Positions 1 through 7,338 of a DNA stretch of 10,573 nucleotides are shown in pieces. The notes under the pieces are model-generated. The model worked only from the letters and a program-made list of their open reading frames with translations. It was not told the DNA's origin and ran no database searches. Numbering within the stretch: the first letter of the stretch is position 1; each line of letters begins with the position of its first letter. Source of the DNA: Actinomycetes bacterium (lineage in GTDB: Bacteria; Actinomycetota; Actinomycetes; Mycobacteriales; Micromonosporaceae); contig JAJYSW010000105.1 of NCBI GenBank assembly GCA_021793335.1, forward strand, positions 1-10,573, given 5' to 3'. The translations under genes and the position numbers were made by a program.

Positions 1-20
1 GTCTGCGGGCTCCCGCAGAC
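1..20. terminator. Perfect GC-rich inverted repeat at the left edge
   Basis: GTCTGCGG and CCGCAGAC form a perfect 8-bp stem (9 bp if the flanking G/C also pairs) around a GCTC loop. No T-tract follows on either strand, so it is not a classic intrinsic terminator, but GC-rich T-less hairpins are common at gene ends in actinobacteria. It probably belongs to a gene lying left of the window. It could equally be a protein-binding palindrome. Confidence 0.35.
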
Positions 21-330
21 TCCGGGCAGTACCGGACCCAAGTTGGGGAGCATCGCCACGGCCGAAAAGAGACGCCCACGTCTGCAACGGCGTCCACCCA
101 CCGATGGCTCGGCCGCCGGACTCCGGTGAAACGCGGACCGGCCGGGACCGGAGCCGGCACCACTCCACATCGACCCTAGAACCGTGGTCACCGCGGCGGC
201 CCCTGCACGAGCAGCACCGGCGGCCGGGAGACCGCACGAGCCTCGGCCCCGATGCCCATCAGGGCGTCGCTCGGCGTCGTTCCTCGGCGTCATGCCATGG
301 CGTCTCATGCCACGGCGTCGCCGCTCAACA
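21..330. other. Stretch without a convincing gene, downstream of the LCP gene
   Basis: I see no supported coding region here on either strand. The open frames that cross it on the plus strand run antisense into the LCP gene, lack a recognisable domain and have Arg/His/Pro-rich composition typical of shadow frames in GC-rich DNA. It contains a 13-base imperfect direct repeat near 291-318. On the minus strand, past the LCP stop, CCGTGGC and GCCATGG can pair around a 7-base loop, a weak candidate for the operon's 3' end. Confidence 0.5.
291..318. repeat. Short imperfect direct repeat, 15-base period
   Basis: CATGCCATGGCGT (291-303) recurs as CATGCCACGGCGT (306-318) with one mismatch, separated by two bases. 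It lies just downstream of the LCP stop codon. The same bases give the imperfect hairpin that may close the leftward operon. No function can be assigned. Confidence 0.5.
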
Positions 331-1428
331 CTATTCCTCGGTGCCGTTCTGTCCGGCGGCCTCGGGGTTCGCCTCGACCCACTGCTTCACGGTGTCGTCG
401 TTCAGCGCCGCCCACAGGCTGGAGGCGAGCTCCTCGTCGTAGGCGACGCCGGACGGGCCGCCCTCGTACGTCGGCGTGGTCATGAAGACGATGTCGTTGC
501 TGCGCAGGTGCATGAACTCGATGCCGGTCTCGACCACGTTGAACTCGGTGTCGACCTTGACCGCCTCCGAGACCGAGTTGATGAACGCGGTGAGCTTCGA
601 CTGCGAGGTGAGGACGTCCGCCGTCACCGCCGCGTCCATGATGGCCTTGATGAGATCCTGCTGATGCCGCATGCGAGCGAAATCGCCCTGAAGGTACTGG
701 TAGCGCTGGCGCACGTAGTCGAGGGCCTCTTCACCGTTCAGGAAGTTCACGCCCGCCTCGAAGTAACGGTAAGGCTTGTGGATCGAGGTCACGCCGCTCT
801 CGTCGTAGTAGTTCGGAGCGTCGGCGGGCTCGACGTTCATCTCGACACCGCCGAGAGCGTCGACGACCTGCACCAGACCCGCGAAGTCGATCTCCACGAC
901 ATGGTCGATGCGCACGCCGGTGAGCATCTCGGTGGTCCGGACGGTCAGGTTCGCCCCGCCCCAGGAATAGGCGGAGTTGAACTTGTCCTCGGTGCCGGTG
1001 TATTCGGGATACTTCGCATTCGCGTACTCGGGGATGTAGACCCACGTGTCGCGCGGGATCGAGATCCCGTACGCCTCAGTGCCGGACTCGTTGACGTGCA
1101 TGATGATGCAGGTATCGCTGCGGGCGTCGTCATCTTCTGCGCGAGCATCCGAGCCGAGGACCATGACGTTCATCGCCCCGGTGGTCTTGTCGGGACGATC
1201 ATCGAGATCGCCCAGGTCGAAGGCCCGTTCGAGGTCTTCATTGGCGCCGTTGGCGGTGGCCCACACCGCGGCTCCGCCTCCCGCCGCGGCGATGGAGGCC
1301 ACGAGGCCGACGGCCGAACCGATCAGGCCGCGCCGCGTCGGACCGCCGGTGGCCGCCGAGGCGACACGTGCGCCGCCGCGACCGGGCACCGAGGCGCTGC
1401 CCCGGTAGTTGGAACCGGAATACGTCAT
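331..1428 (-). CDS. LCP (LytR-CpsA-Psr) family glycopolymer transferase
   Basis: A 365-residue LCP protein. The family transfers lipid-linked glycopolymers (teichoic acids, capsule, arabinogalactan) onto peptidoglycan at the outer membrane face. A basic N-terminus precedes one hydrophobic segment (about 36-58), which should anchor the protein with the domain outside. The LCP domain starts near residue 86 and shows its conserved charged residues: GSDAR (92-96), RSDT (103-106), SIPRDT (123-128), KFNSAYSWGG (149-158), LTGVRIDH (169-176), VDALGGVEM and, further on, YVRQR followed by DFARMRHQQ. There is no LytR_C extension, so this is a short form. The ATG sits nine bases after the upstream epimerase stop with no clear Shine-Dalgarno, so it probably depends on translational coupling. 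As third gene of the sugar-transferase operon it is the likely cell-wall attachment step. The exact glycan is unknown. Confidence 0.93.
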   Translation of the reverse strand: MTYSGSNYRGSASVPGRGGARVASAATGGPTRRGLIGSAVGLVASIAAAGGGAAVWATANGANEDLERAFDLGDLDDRPDKTTGAMNVMVLGSDARAEDDDARSDTCIIMHVNESGTEAYGISIPRDTWVYIPEYANAKYPEYTGTEDKFNSAYSWGGANLTVRTTEMLTGVRIDHVVEIDFAGLVQVVDALGGVEMNVEPADAPNYYDESGVTSIHKPYRYFEAGVNFLNGEEALDYVRQRYQYLQGDFARMRHQQDLIKAIMDAAVTADVLTSQSKLTAFINSVSEAVKVDTEFNVVETGIEFMHLRSNDIVFMTTPTYEGGPSGVAYDEELASSLWAALNDDTVKQWVEANPEAAGQNGTEE

Positions 1429-1437
1429 GCGGACAGT

Positions 1438-2439
1438 TTACGCAACGGGCGCATCATGGCGCTGCCCCCGAGCGCGCGCCGCCGAATCCGGCCCTTGAGA
1501 AGCCGTGGCGAAGAAATCGATCGTGGCCTTCAGACCGGCCTCATACGGAATCTGCGGGGCGTATCCGAGCAGCTCCTGAGCGAGAGTGAGGTCCGGGCGG
1601 CGACGCTCCGGGTCGTCCGCAGGGCGGTCGGTGTACTCGATCTCCGAGGACGAGCCGGTGAGCCGGATGATCGTCTCGGCGATCTCCCTGACGGTCATCT
1701 CGTGCTCGGCTCCCAGGTTGACCGGACCGTACTCGTCCGATTCGAGGAGCATGACCAGCCCGCGCACGAGGTCGTCGATGTAGCACAGCGAGCGGGTCTG
1801 CGAGCCGTCGCCGTGGACGGGGAGGCGCTCGCCCGCGAGCGCCTTGGTGATGAACGTGGGGACGACGCGGCCGTCGTCGGGGCGCATGCGCGGCCCGTAG
1901 GTGTTGAAGATCCGCACGATCGTGGCGTCCAAGCCCTTGTGGCGGTGGTAGGCGGCCGTCGCGGCCTCACTGAAGCGTTTCGCCTCGTCGTAGCAGGAGC
2001 GCACGCCGATGGGGTTGACGTTGCCCCAGTAGGTCTCCGCCTGAGGGTGGACGAGCGGGTCGCCGTAGACCTCGGAGGTGGAGGCGAGCATGAAGCGCGC
2101 GCCGTCGGCGAGCGCCCGGTCGAGCGCGTGCAGAGTGCCGACGGAGTCGACGCGGAGGATCTCGACCGGGAGGGTCACGAAGTCGACGGGACTGGCCGGG
2201 CACGCGAAGTGCAAGATGGCGTCGAAAGGCTCGTCGCCGACGGGCAGGCCCTCGGTGACGTCGGCTTCGACGACGGTGAGGCGCTCGTGGTCGGCGAGGT
2301 TGTGGCGCGATCCGGTCGAGAAGTCGTCGACGGCGGTCACGTCGCAGCCACGCATGAGGAACGCGTCCACGAGGTGAGAGCCCACGAGGCCCGCTCCGCC
2401 TGTGACGAGTACCCGGCTGCCGGTTCCGTAAGAAGTCAT
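1438..2439 (-). CDS. NAD-dependent epimerase/dehydratase, UDP-glucuronate decarboxylase-like
   Basis: A 333-residue extended short-chain dehydrogenase. The nucleotide-binding loop is TGGAGLVGSHL (13-23), with an acidic VDDFSTG (37-43) ending strand 2, as expected for NAD. The active site shows TSEVYGDP (121-128) and YDEAKR (150-155, the YxxxK pair). The segments HFACPASPVDF (77-87), YWGNVNPIG (137-145), RIFNTYGPRM (176-185), DGSQTRSLCY (211-220) and DDPERRRPD (275-283) closely match UDP-xylose synthases, which oxidise and decarboxylate UDP-glucuronate to UDP-xylose. That subfamily call is from memory of motifs; a related 4,6-dehydratase or 4-epimerase remains possible. A TTG just before (2442) is in frame, but the ATG at 2439 is preferred, with GGGGA a few bases upstream. 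It lies 51 bases after the sugar transferase and nine before the LCP gene, so all three probably share a transcript. Confidence 0.9.
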   Translation of the reverse strand: MTSYGTGSRVLVTGGAGLVGSHLVDAFLMRGCDVTAVDDFSTGSRHNLADHERLTVVEADVTEGLPVGDEPFDAILHFACPASPVDFVTLPVEILRVDSVGTLHALDRALADGARFMLASTSEVYGDPLVHPQAETYWGNVNPIGVRSCYDEAKRFSEAATAAYHRHKGLDATIVRIFNTYGPRMRPDDGRVVPTFITKALAGERLPVHGDGSQTRSLCYIDDLVRGLVMLLESDEYGPVNLGAEHEMTVREIAETIIRLTGSSSEIEYTDRPADDPERRRPDLTLAQELLGYAPQIPYEAGLKATIDFFATASQGPDSAARARGQRHDAPVA

Positions 2440-2490
2440 CAATTCCCCAGAATATCAGGGTTCTCCTGCGATTCACTCGACCGCGACCGG

Positions 2491-4050
2491 TCAGTAAGCG
2501 CCTTTCCGCCGCAACACTACCGCCACGGTGCGGAAGAGAATCTGCAGGTCAGTGGTGAGAGACCAGTTGTCGACGTAGTAGAGGTCCAATCGGACGGCGT
2601 CGTCCCAGGACAGGTCCGAGCGGCCCGAGACCTGCCACAGGCCGGTGATGCCGGGCCGGACGAGGAGACGTCGGCGGACATCGCCGAGGAAATCGCCGTT
2701 CTCTGCGGGCAGGGGCCGGGGCCCGACGAGGCTCATCTCACCGCGGACGACGTTGATCAGCTGCGCGAACTCGTCGATGGAGGTGCGGCGGAGGAATCGG
2801 CCGACGCGGGTGATGCGCGGATCGTCCTTCATCTTGAACAGCAGGCCGTCGGTCTCGTTGTGCATCATGAGCGCGGCCTGGCGCTCCTCCGCATCGATGT
2901 ACATCGTGCGGAACTTCCAGCAGCGGAAAGTCTCGCCATCGCGGCCCACCCGTGCCTGACGGAAGAAGACCGGGCCGGGGCTGTCGACCTTGATGGCGAT
3001 GGCCACGGCCAGGAACAGCGGCGAGAGGACGATCAGGCCGAGCACCGAGGAGGAGATGTCGAGGATGTTCTTGACGAGCCAGCCGACACCGGAGATCTTG
3101 GGCTCCTCGACGTGGAGGAGGGGGAGCCCCTCGACGGGGCGGATGTGGACTCGGGGGCCGGCGATGTCGGTGAGCTTGGGGGCGACGACGAGATCGCGGC
3201 CGGTGCCTTCGAGCTGCCAGGCGAGACGGCGCAGGTCGCCGGCCTCGGTCGAGGCGGTGCCGCAGACGGCGAGGGTGTCGGCTTCGAGCTGTTCGGCACA
3301 GGTGACGACGTCGGTGCCGGCGAAGACGGGGACGGGCGTGTCGAGATTGCGGACCGATGAGGCGCCCTCGGTGACGTAGATGCCGACCGGGACGAGCCCG
3401 GCGGCGGGTGCGCGGCGGACGGTGCGGTAGACCTCCAGGGCCTCGGGATACGAACCGATGAGCAGGACGCGCTGGACGGCGCGCCCGGCCTTGCGCATCT
3501 TGTGCAGGCCGAGGCGGGCGGCGTAGCGGCAGGCGGCGACCAGGAGGGCTGCCGAGAGCAGGACGACGGCGACGGTGACACGTGAGACGTCGGCCTTGAA
3601 CGTCAGGGCCATGAACGAGACGAGGGCGAGCATGAACATCGAGGCGCGTACGACGCGTTTGAACTCGTCGTTGCCCAGACCGAGGTAGCGGCGGTCGTAG
3701 CAGCCGTTTCCCCACAGTGTCAGCAGCCATGCCGCGGGCAGCAGCAGCCACACCAGGACGTGGAAGAAGCCCATCAGGCCGTCTTCGAAGCCGGCGTCGG
3801 CGTGAGGGGTGAGGTTGACGGCGATGGCCGAGGCTATGAGGGTGGCGGCGAAGTCGATGCCCACCAGTGCGGCCTGGTAGGAGCGGTGCCAATTGGAGGC
3901 GCGTACGAGCCGCCGCCACGCCGATCGGGTGACTCCGTTCGTGACGAGCTGGGGATCACCGTCCTGCTGCTTGCCCGCCACGTAGGTCCCTGTCCGTTCG
4001 TATTTCCCGGCTGGGTATTGCTCTGCTGGGCGTTCCAGGCTCGTAGCCAC
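2491..4050 (-). CDS. Polyprenyl-phosphate sugar-1-phosphate transferase (exopolysaccharide initiation)
   Basis: A 519-residue membrane enzyme of the polyprenyl glycosylphosphotransferase (WbaP/CpsE-like) family, which moves a sugar-1-phosphate from a nucleotide sugar to undecaprenyl phosphate and so starts glycan assembly at the inner membrane face. Four hydrophobic segments occupy about 59-80, 92-114, 136-151 and 157-175. A Rossmann-like central region begins at VLLIGS (195-200). A fifth hydrophobic stretch (about 329-353) leads into the catalytic domain with SPGPVFFRQARVG (357-369), KFRTMYIDAE (379-388, holding the Asp-Glu pair), SLVGPRPLP (440-448), RPGITGLWQVSGRS (465-478) and YYVDNWS (491-497). 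The length and the KGAY ending are normal for a full-length member. The start is GTG with AGGGA upstream. It is first in a leftward operon with the epimerase and LCP genes and diverges from the GT4 gene. Which sugar it transfers cannot be read from sequence. Confidence 0.95.
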   Translation of the reverse strand: MATSLERPAEQYPAGKYERTGTYVAGKQQDGDPQLVTNGVTRSAWRRLVRASNWHRSYQAALVGIDFAATLIASAIAVNLTPHADAGFEDGLMGFFHVLVWLLLPAAWLLTLWGNGCYDRRYLGLGNDEFKRVVRASMFMLALVSFMALTFKADVSRVTVAVVLLSAALLVAACRYAARLGLHKMRKAGRAVQRVLLIGSYPEALEVYRTVRRAPAAGLVPVGIYVTEGASSVRNLDTPVPVFAGTDVVTCAEQLEADTLAVCGTASTEAGDLRRLAWQLEGTGRDLVVAPKLTDIAGPRVHIRPVEGLPLLHVEEPKISGVGWLVKNILDISSSVLGLIVLSPLFLAVAIAIKVDSPGPVFFRQARVGRDGETFRCWKFRTMYIDAEERQAALMMHNETDGLLFKMKDDPRITRVGRFLRRTSIDEFAQLINVVRGEMSLVGPRPLPAENGDFLGDVRRRLLVRPGITGLWQVSGRSDLSWDDAVRLDLYYVDNWSLTTDLQILFRTVAVVLRRKGAY

Positions 4051-4223
4051 TGCACATCCCTGCGGTCGTCAGCTTACGGTGGAGGTGAGTGTCCGCGCGG
4101 GAGATCGTAGCCGTCGATCTATACCGGGGGGCCCGCCGACACGGTACCCGACAACCTACACCTATTCCCAGTCTGAGGTATCTTCGGCCGAGCTGAAAGC
4201 CGTGCGCACCACCCGGAGGCTCC
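4051..4223. promoter_or_regulatory. Divergent promoter region between sugar transferase and GT4 genes
   Basis: This 173-base gap separates two divergently transcribed glycan genes and must carry start signals for both unless transcription enters from elsewhere. It is less GC-rich in parts than its flanks. A TATAGA-like box reads leftward at about 4118-4123 and TATCTT reads rightward near 4179-4184, but neither has a convincing -35 partner at normal spacing, so individual promoters are not called. No clear operator palindrome was seen. Confidence 0.5.
4215..4219 (+). promoter_or_regulatory. Ribosome binding site deciding a TTG start
   Basis: GGAGG lies four bases before the TTG at 4224. The protein read from that TTG begins MKIVIAHNRY, the normal first beta-strand of a GT4 enzyme, so this site supports the rare start codon. 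The spacing is slightly short. Confidence 0.75.
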
Positions 4224-5384
4224 TTGAAGATAGTCATCGCTCACAACCGGTACTCGTCCGCGCAGCCGTCGGGCGAGAACGTGATCGTGGACTACGAGAT
4301 CGGCGCGCTCCGGGAGGCGGGCGTCGAGGTGGTGCCGTTCCTCCGCTCGTCCGATGTGATCGGCGATCTTGCGCCGCATAAGAAAGCAATGCTCGCGATT
4401 TCTCCGGTCCATGCGGCCGGGACCCAGCGGGAACTGGCGTCGCTCTTGCAACGCGAACGGCCGGATATTCTGCACCTCCACAATCCCTATCCGCTCTTGT
4501 CACCCTCCGTGGTGACGACGGCGCACCGCGCCGGGGTCAAAGTAGTGCAGACCATTCACAATTATCGGCACGACTGCATAAACGGGCTGTATTTCCGTGA
4601 TGGACACGATTGCCGTGACTGCCATGGGAAGCGCTGGAACGGACCGGGCGTGCTGCACGGCTGCTACCGGGGTTCGCGGCCGCAATCGGCGATCATGGCC
4701 GTGGCGCTCGGCGCCCGCCGGGGCACATGGAAAACGGTGGACCGGTACATAGCATTGACGGACGCTATCGCGGATTACCTGCGCAGCATCGGCATCGAGG
4801 ACGACCGCATTCGTGTGAAGCCGAACGCGATCGCCGCTGCGGACGCGGTGCCGCTCGGCGACGGCTTCCTGTTCGGGGCACGCCTGGTGCCGGAGAAGGG
4901 CGTGGAGCTGCTGCTCGAAGCCTGGCGGAGGGCCGATCTTCCCGGCCGAACGCTCCGCATCGCCGGTGACGGCCCACTGCGCCCACTCGTGGAGGAGGCG
5001 GCGAGGGCGCCGGACGTCGAGTACCTCGGACAGCTCGACCCGGAAGGCATGCGCAAGGCGCTCGCGGACTCGGCTGCGATGGTGATTCCCTCGATCTGGC
5101 AGGACATCCTGCCGACCACGGGGCTCGAAGCGCTCGCGAGCGGCAGGGCGATCGTGGCCACCCGCATGGGCGGGGCCCCGTTCATCGCGGGCGCGGACAC
5201 CGAGGCTCCGGCGGGGGTGGCGGTGGAGCCGACTCCCGAAGCCCTGGCCCGTGGCCTGGAGACGGTGGCGGCGCGCCCCGAATACGCGGCCAACGCCAGA
5301 GCCAGATACGAGTCGACCTTCTCCCCCGGCGTAGTCTTGCAGCAGCTCATCGCCGTCTACGAAGAACTGCTCGCCGAACGGTGA
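4224..5384 (+). CDS. Family 4 glycosyltransferase (GT-B fold)
   Basis: A 386-residue retaining GT4 enzyme, expected to add a sugar from a nucleotide donor to a lipid-linked glycan in the cytoplasm. The N-terminal half has KIVIAHNRY, a Gly-containing acceptor loop (SGEN, 16-19), LHLHNPYP (83-90) and QTIHNY (109-114). A Cys-rich stretch follows: C118, C130, C133 and C147 around GLYFRDG and HGCYRGSR. The donor half has FGARLVPEKGVELLLEAW (217-234), RIAGDGPLR (245-253), VEYLGQL (265-271) and PSIWQDILPTTGLEALASG (289-307). In this last motif the first acid of the usual EX7E pair is Asp294, with Glu302 intact. The start is TTG with GGAGG upstream. It diverges from the sugar-transferase operon and probably builds the same polymer. 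Its last 28 bases overlap, on the opposite strand, the end of the reductase gene. A decayed copy of its 3' half lies at about 8034-8298. Confidence 0.93.
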   Translation: MKIVIAHNRYSSAQPSGENVIVDYEIGALREAGVEVVPFLRSSDVIGDLAPHKKAMLAISPVHAAGTQRELASLLQRERPDILHLHNPYPLLSPSVVTTAHRAGVKVVQTIHNYRHDCINGLYFRDGHDCRDCHGKRWNGPGVLHGCYRGSRPQSAIMAVALGARRGTWKTVDRYIALTDAIADYLRSIGIEDDRIRVKPNAIAAADAVPLGDGFLFGARLVPEKGVELLLEAWRRADLPGRTLRIAGDGPLRPLVEEAARAPDVEYLGQLDPEGMRKALADSAAMVIPSIWQDILPTTGLEALASGRAIVATRMGGAPFIAGADTEAPAGVAVEPTPEALARGLETVAARPEYAANARARYESTFSPGVVLQQLIAVYEELLAER

Positions 5385-6055
5385 CCATCACGGGCGTCAC
5401 TTGAGGAGGCGACGAGGTGCGTGCCGACCCAGCCTTCCATGACGGCGTCGGCGACGGCGTGCGCGAAGTCCGCGTAGCCGACGGCGGCTCCCCTGAACAG
5501 GTGTTCGTCGACACCGGGAGATCGGCGGCCGTACGCCCCGGTCCGCGGCCCCGCGGGGTCGAAGGCCGGCGGAGGGATCAAGTACGTCCACGATAGATCG
5601 GCACTGGCTTCGAGATGGTCGCGCAGGAGCGCGTGAGCGCGCCCCCGAGGCACGGTGCGCCGGGGAAACTCCGGCCGCCGCCAGAACCGGGAGCCGTCCG
5701 GAAGACGCAATGCACCCGCGCCGCCGATCGTCACCGTGCGTGCCGGGCCGCCGTCGGGGCCTCGCACCGTGCCCACGATGCGCTCGTGCAGATCGACGAG
5801 CGCTCGCGGCGGGATGTCCCCGCGGAGACGGACCGCATTCACGACGACGTCGACACCGCTCGCGGCGGCCCGGCGCAGACTCGCCGGATCATCCAGGTCG
5901 ATCAGGGCGTGGCGGTGGCGTGCGTGCGCGCCGGGGAGGCGGGCGATGTCGTTCGGTCTCCGGACCGCCGCGATCACCTGGACATCGGAGGGCAGGCTCG
6001 TGAGCACGAGTGCACCGGAGCGGCCGGTGGCGCCGAGGAGCAGGACACTGGTCAT
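5357..6055 (-). CDS. NAD(P)H-binding protein, atypical SDR (NmrA / biliverdin-reductase-B-like)
   Basis: A 232-residue Rossmann-fold protein. LLLGATGRSG (5-14) is the nucleotide-binding loop of atypical short-chain dehydrogenases, and AAVRRP after strand 2 suggests NADP preference. VVVNAVRLRG (about 74-83), TVTIGGAGALRLPDGS and WTYLIPPPAFDPAGPRTGAYG-like sequence in two halves (TYLIPPPAF, GPRTGAYG) match the YwnB/BVR-B-like group, whose substrates are mostly unknown. The ATG at 6055 overlaps the exporter stop as ATGA, so the two are translationally coupled; the same frame stays open far upstream, but that part is antisense-free shadow of the exporter and was discarded. The last roughly 15 residues are Ser-rich and run into the antisense of the glycosyltransferase 3' end, longer than expected after the usual family ending. 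Role inferred: a reductase acting with the exporter on a toxic compound, controlled by the TetR gene. Confidence 0.85.
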   Translation of the reverse strand: MTSVLLLGATGRSGALVLTSLPSDVQVIAAVRRPNDIARLPGAHARHRHALIDLDDPASLRRAAASGVDVVVNAVRLRGDIPPRALVDLHERIVGTVRGPDGGPARTVTIGGAGALRLPDGSRFWRRPEFPRRTVPRGRAHALLRDHLEASADLSWTYLIPPPAFDPAGPRTGAYGRRSPGVDEHLFRGAAVGYADFAHAVADAVMEGWVGTHLVASSSDARDGHRSASSSS

Positions 6056-7302
6056 GCCGAGACCTCCGTCCTCCGGCGAGGCGAACGAGCGTCTCGGGCG
6101 GCGGCCTCGGGCTTGTCCGCGATGCGGGCGAAGACGGTGAGGCACAGCGCCGCCGCCGACAAGAGCACGGCGAAGACGACGAGGAGCGGGGCGTAGGCGA
6201 TCGGGCCCCGGGCGACGAGCGGGCCGATGCTCGCCCCGAGGAAGAGCACGAAGCCGTTCAGGGCCATGCCGCCGGCGCGGTTTGGAGCGGTGGCCTCGCC
6301 GAAGAGGGTGATCATGGCGGGGATCGCGAGGGCGACGCCGGTGACGAAGAGGAGGCCGGTCGCGATGATCCCGGCGAGCGAATCGGCGAACAGTGCCGCT
6401 GCGGCGATCCCGCAGGCGGCGAGCAGGTAACCGGCGCGGGCGACCCCGGCCATGCCCAACCGCTGGGCGAGCGGCCCGACGGCGAGCGCGGCGAACATGC
6501 AGGGAAGCCCTGCCGAACGGATCCAGATCACCTGCGATGCGTCGAGCCCGAGGGCGTCCAGATGCGGGCCGAGCGCGGTGTACATGCCGACGAACGACAG
6601 CAGCAAGGTGACGTGTGCGGCGCATAGGAGCAGCACGGCGGGTTTCGTGGCGGCGTTCGCCGTGGCGAGGAGGCGGCTGCCGAACGTCACGGACCGCTGC
6701 GGACGCTCCTCGCTCGCCGGTTCGGTGGGAAGCCGCACGACCAGCGCCGCAAGGAGGGCGAGGGCGATGCCGCACCCGTGGAACAGCCAGGGCCAGTCCG
6801 CGTGCATGGCCACGATGGAGGCGAGCACCTGGCCGAAGATCCCCGCGAGGAGGAACGCCGCCGACATGGCGCCGATCGCACCGGGCCGCCGCCGGGACGG
6901 CAGCGCCTCGCTGAGATAGGCGAGTGCGGTCGGGGCGAAGCTCGCGGCCGCGAATCCCTGCGCACCGCGTAGGAGGGCGAGCGCCGAGACCGTCGAAGCG
7001 AATCCGCACGCGAGTGTGGTCGCGGCGAGGAGCACGAGCCCGATGACGAGGACGCGCCTGCGACCGACGTGGTCGGAGACCGGTCCCCAGACGAGGAAAC
7101 CCGCCGCGTAGCAGAGGCTGAACACGGTGGAGAGCGCGAAGGTGACATCGCTTCCGAGTGCCCCGGCCACCGGTCCCAGGAGCGGGATGGCGGCGTAGAG
7201 CTGGGTGAGCACGAGCAGTGCGGTCACGACTAGGAGCAGGACGCCGCCCCGCGCCGGCGGGGCGGGACGGCCGGATGCGGTGGCCGGACCAGTGGGTGGC
7301 AT
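6052..7302 (-). CDS. Major facilitator superfamily exporter
   Basis: A 416-residue, probably 12-segment MFS transporter, most like proton-driven drug or metabolite efflux proteins (DHA1/AraJ-like). Hydrophobic segments begin at about 19 and alternate to about 393. The loop between segments 2 and 3 carries the MFS signature GPVSDHVGRRRV (73-84), followed by LLRGAQGFAAASFAPTALAY in the segment 4 region (110-129) and a Gly-rich segment 5 (LLAGIFGQVLA). A long charged loop (about 190-220) splits the two halves. The start chosen is the ATG at 7302, with GAGG six bases upstream; the ATG at 7314 has no such site, and a longer open frame back to 7482 crosses the operators and the divergent repressor gene. 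Its stop overlaps the reductase start. Its substrate is not readable. A TetR-family gene divergently adjacent and an operator-like palindrome 14 bases before the start suggest substrate-induced efflux. Confidence 0.92.
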   Translation of the reverse strand: MPPTGPATASGRPAPPARGGVLLLVVTALLVLTQLYAAIPLLGPVAGALGSDVTFALSTVFSLCYAAGFLVWGPVSDHVGRRRVLVIGLVLLAATTLACGFASTVSALALLRGAQGFAAASFAPTALAYLSEALPSRRRPGAIGAMSAAFLLAGIFGQVLASIVAMHADWPWLFHGCGIALALLAALVVRLPTEPASEERPQRSVTFGSRLLATANAATKPAVLLLCAAHVTLLLSFVGMYTALGPHLDALGLDASQVIWIRSAGLPCMFAALAVGPLAQRLGMAGVARAGYLLAACGIAAAALFADSLAGIIATGLLFVTGVALAIPAMITLFGEATAPNRAGGMALNGFVLFLGASIGPLVARGPIAYAPLLVVFAVLLSAAALCLTVFARIADKPEAAARDARSPRRRTEVSA

Positions 7303-7316
7303 TGCGAACCTCATTT

Positions 7317-7334
7317 TCCAACGGAAGCGTTGGA
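7317..7334. promoter_or_regulatory. Palindromic operator candidate 1, next to the exporter start
   Basis: TCCAACG-GAAG-CGTTGGA is a perfect 7-bp inverted repeat with a 4-base centre, the size and symmetry typical of TetR-family operators. It lies 14 bases before the exporter ATG, and a near-identical element lies 46 bases away beside the repressor gene. Two copies of one palindrome in a divergent exporter/repressor gap is strong circumstantial evidence for binding by the neighbouring TetR protein. Confidence 0.8.
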
Positions 7335-7338
7335 GATG

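Noticed and set aside
184..3360. A 1058-codon open frame on the plus strand
   Set aside because: It runs antisense through the LCP, epimerase and sugar-transferase genes, all of which have clear family motifs on the minus strand. Its translation is low-complexity Arg/Val/Asp-rich and has no domain; long antisense frames are common in GC-rich coding DNA.
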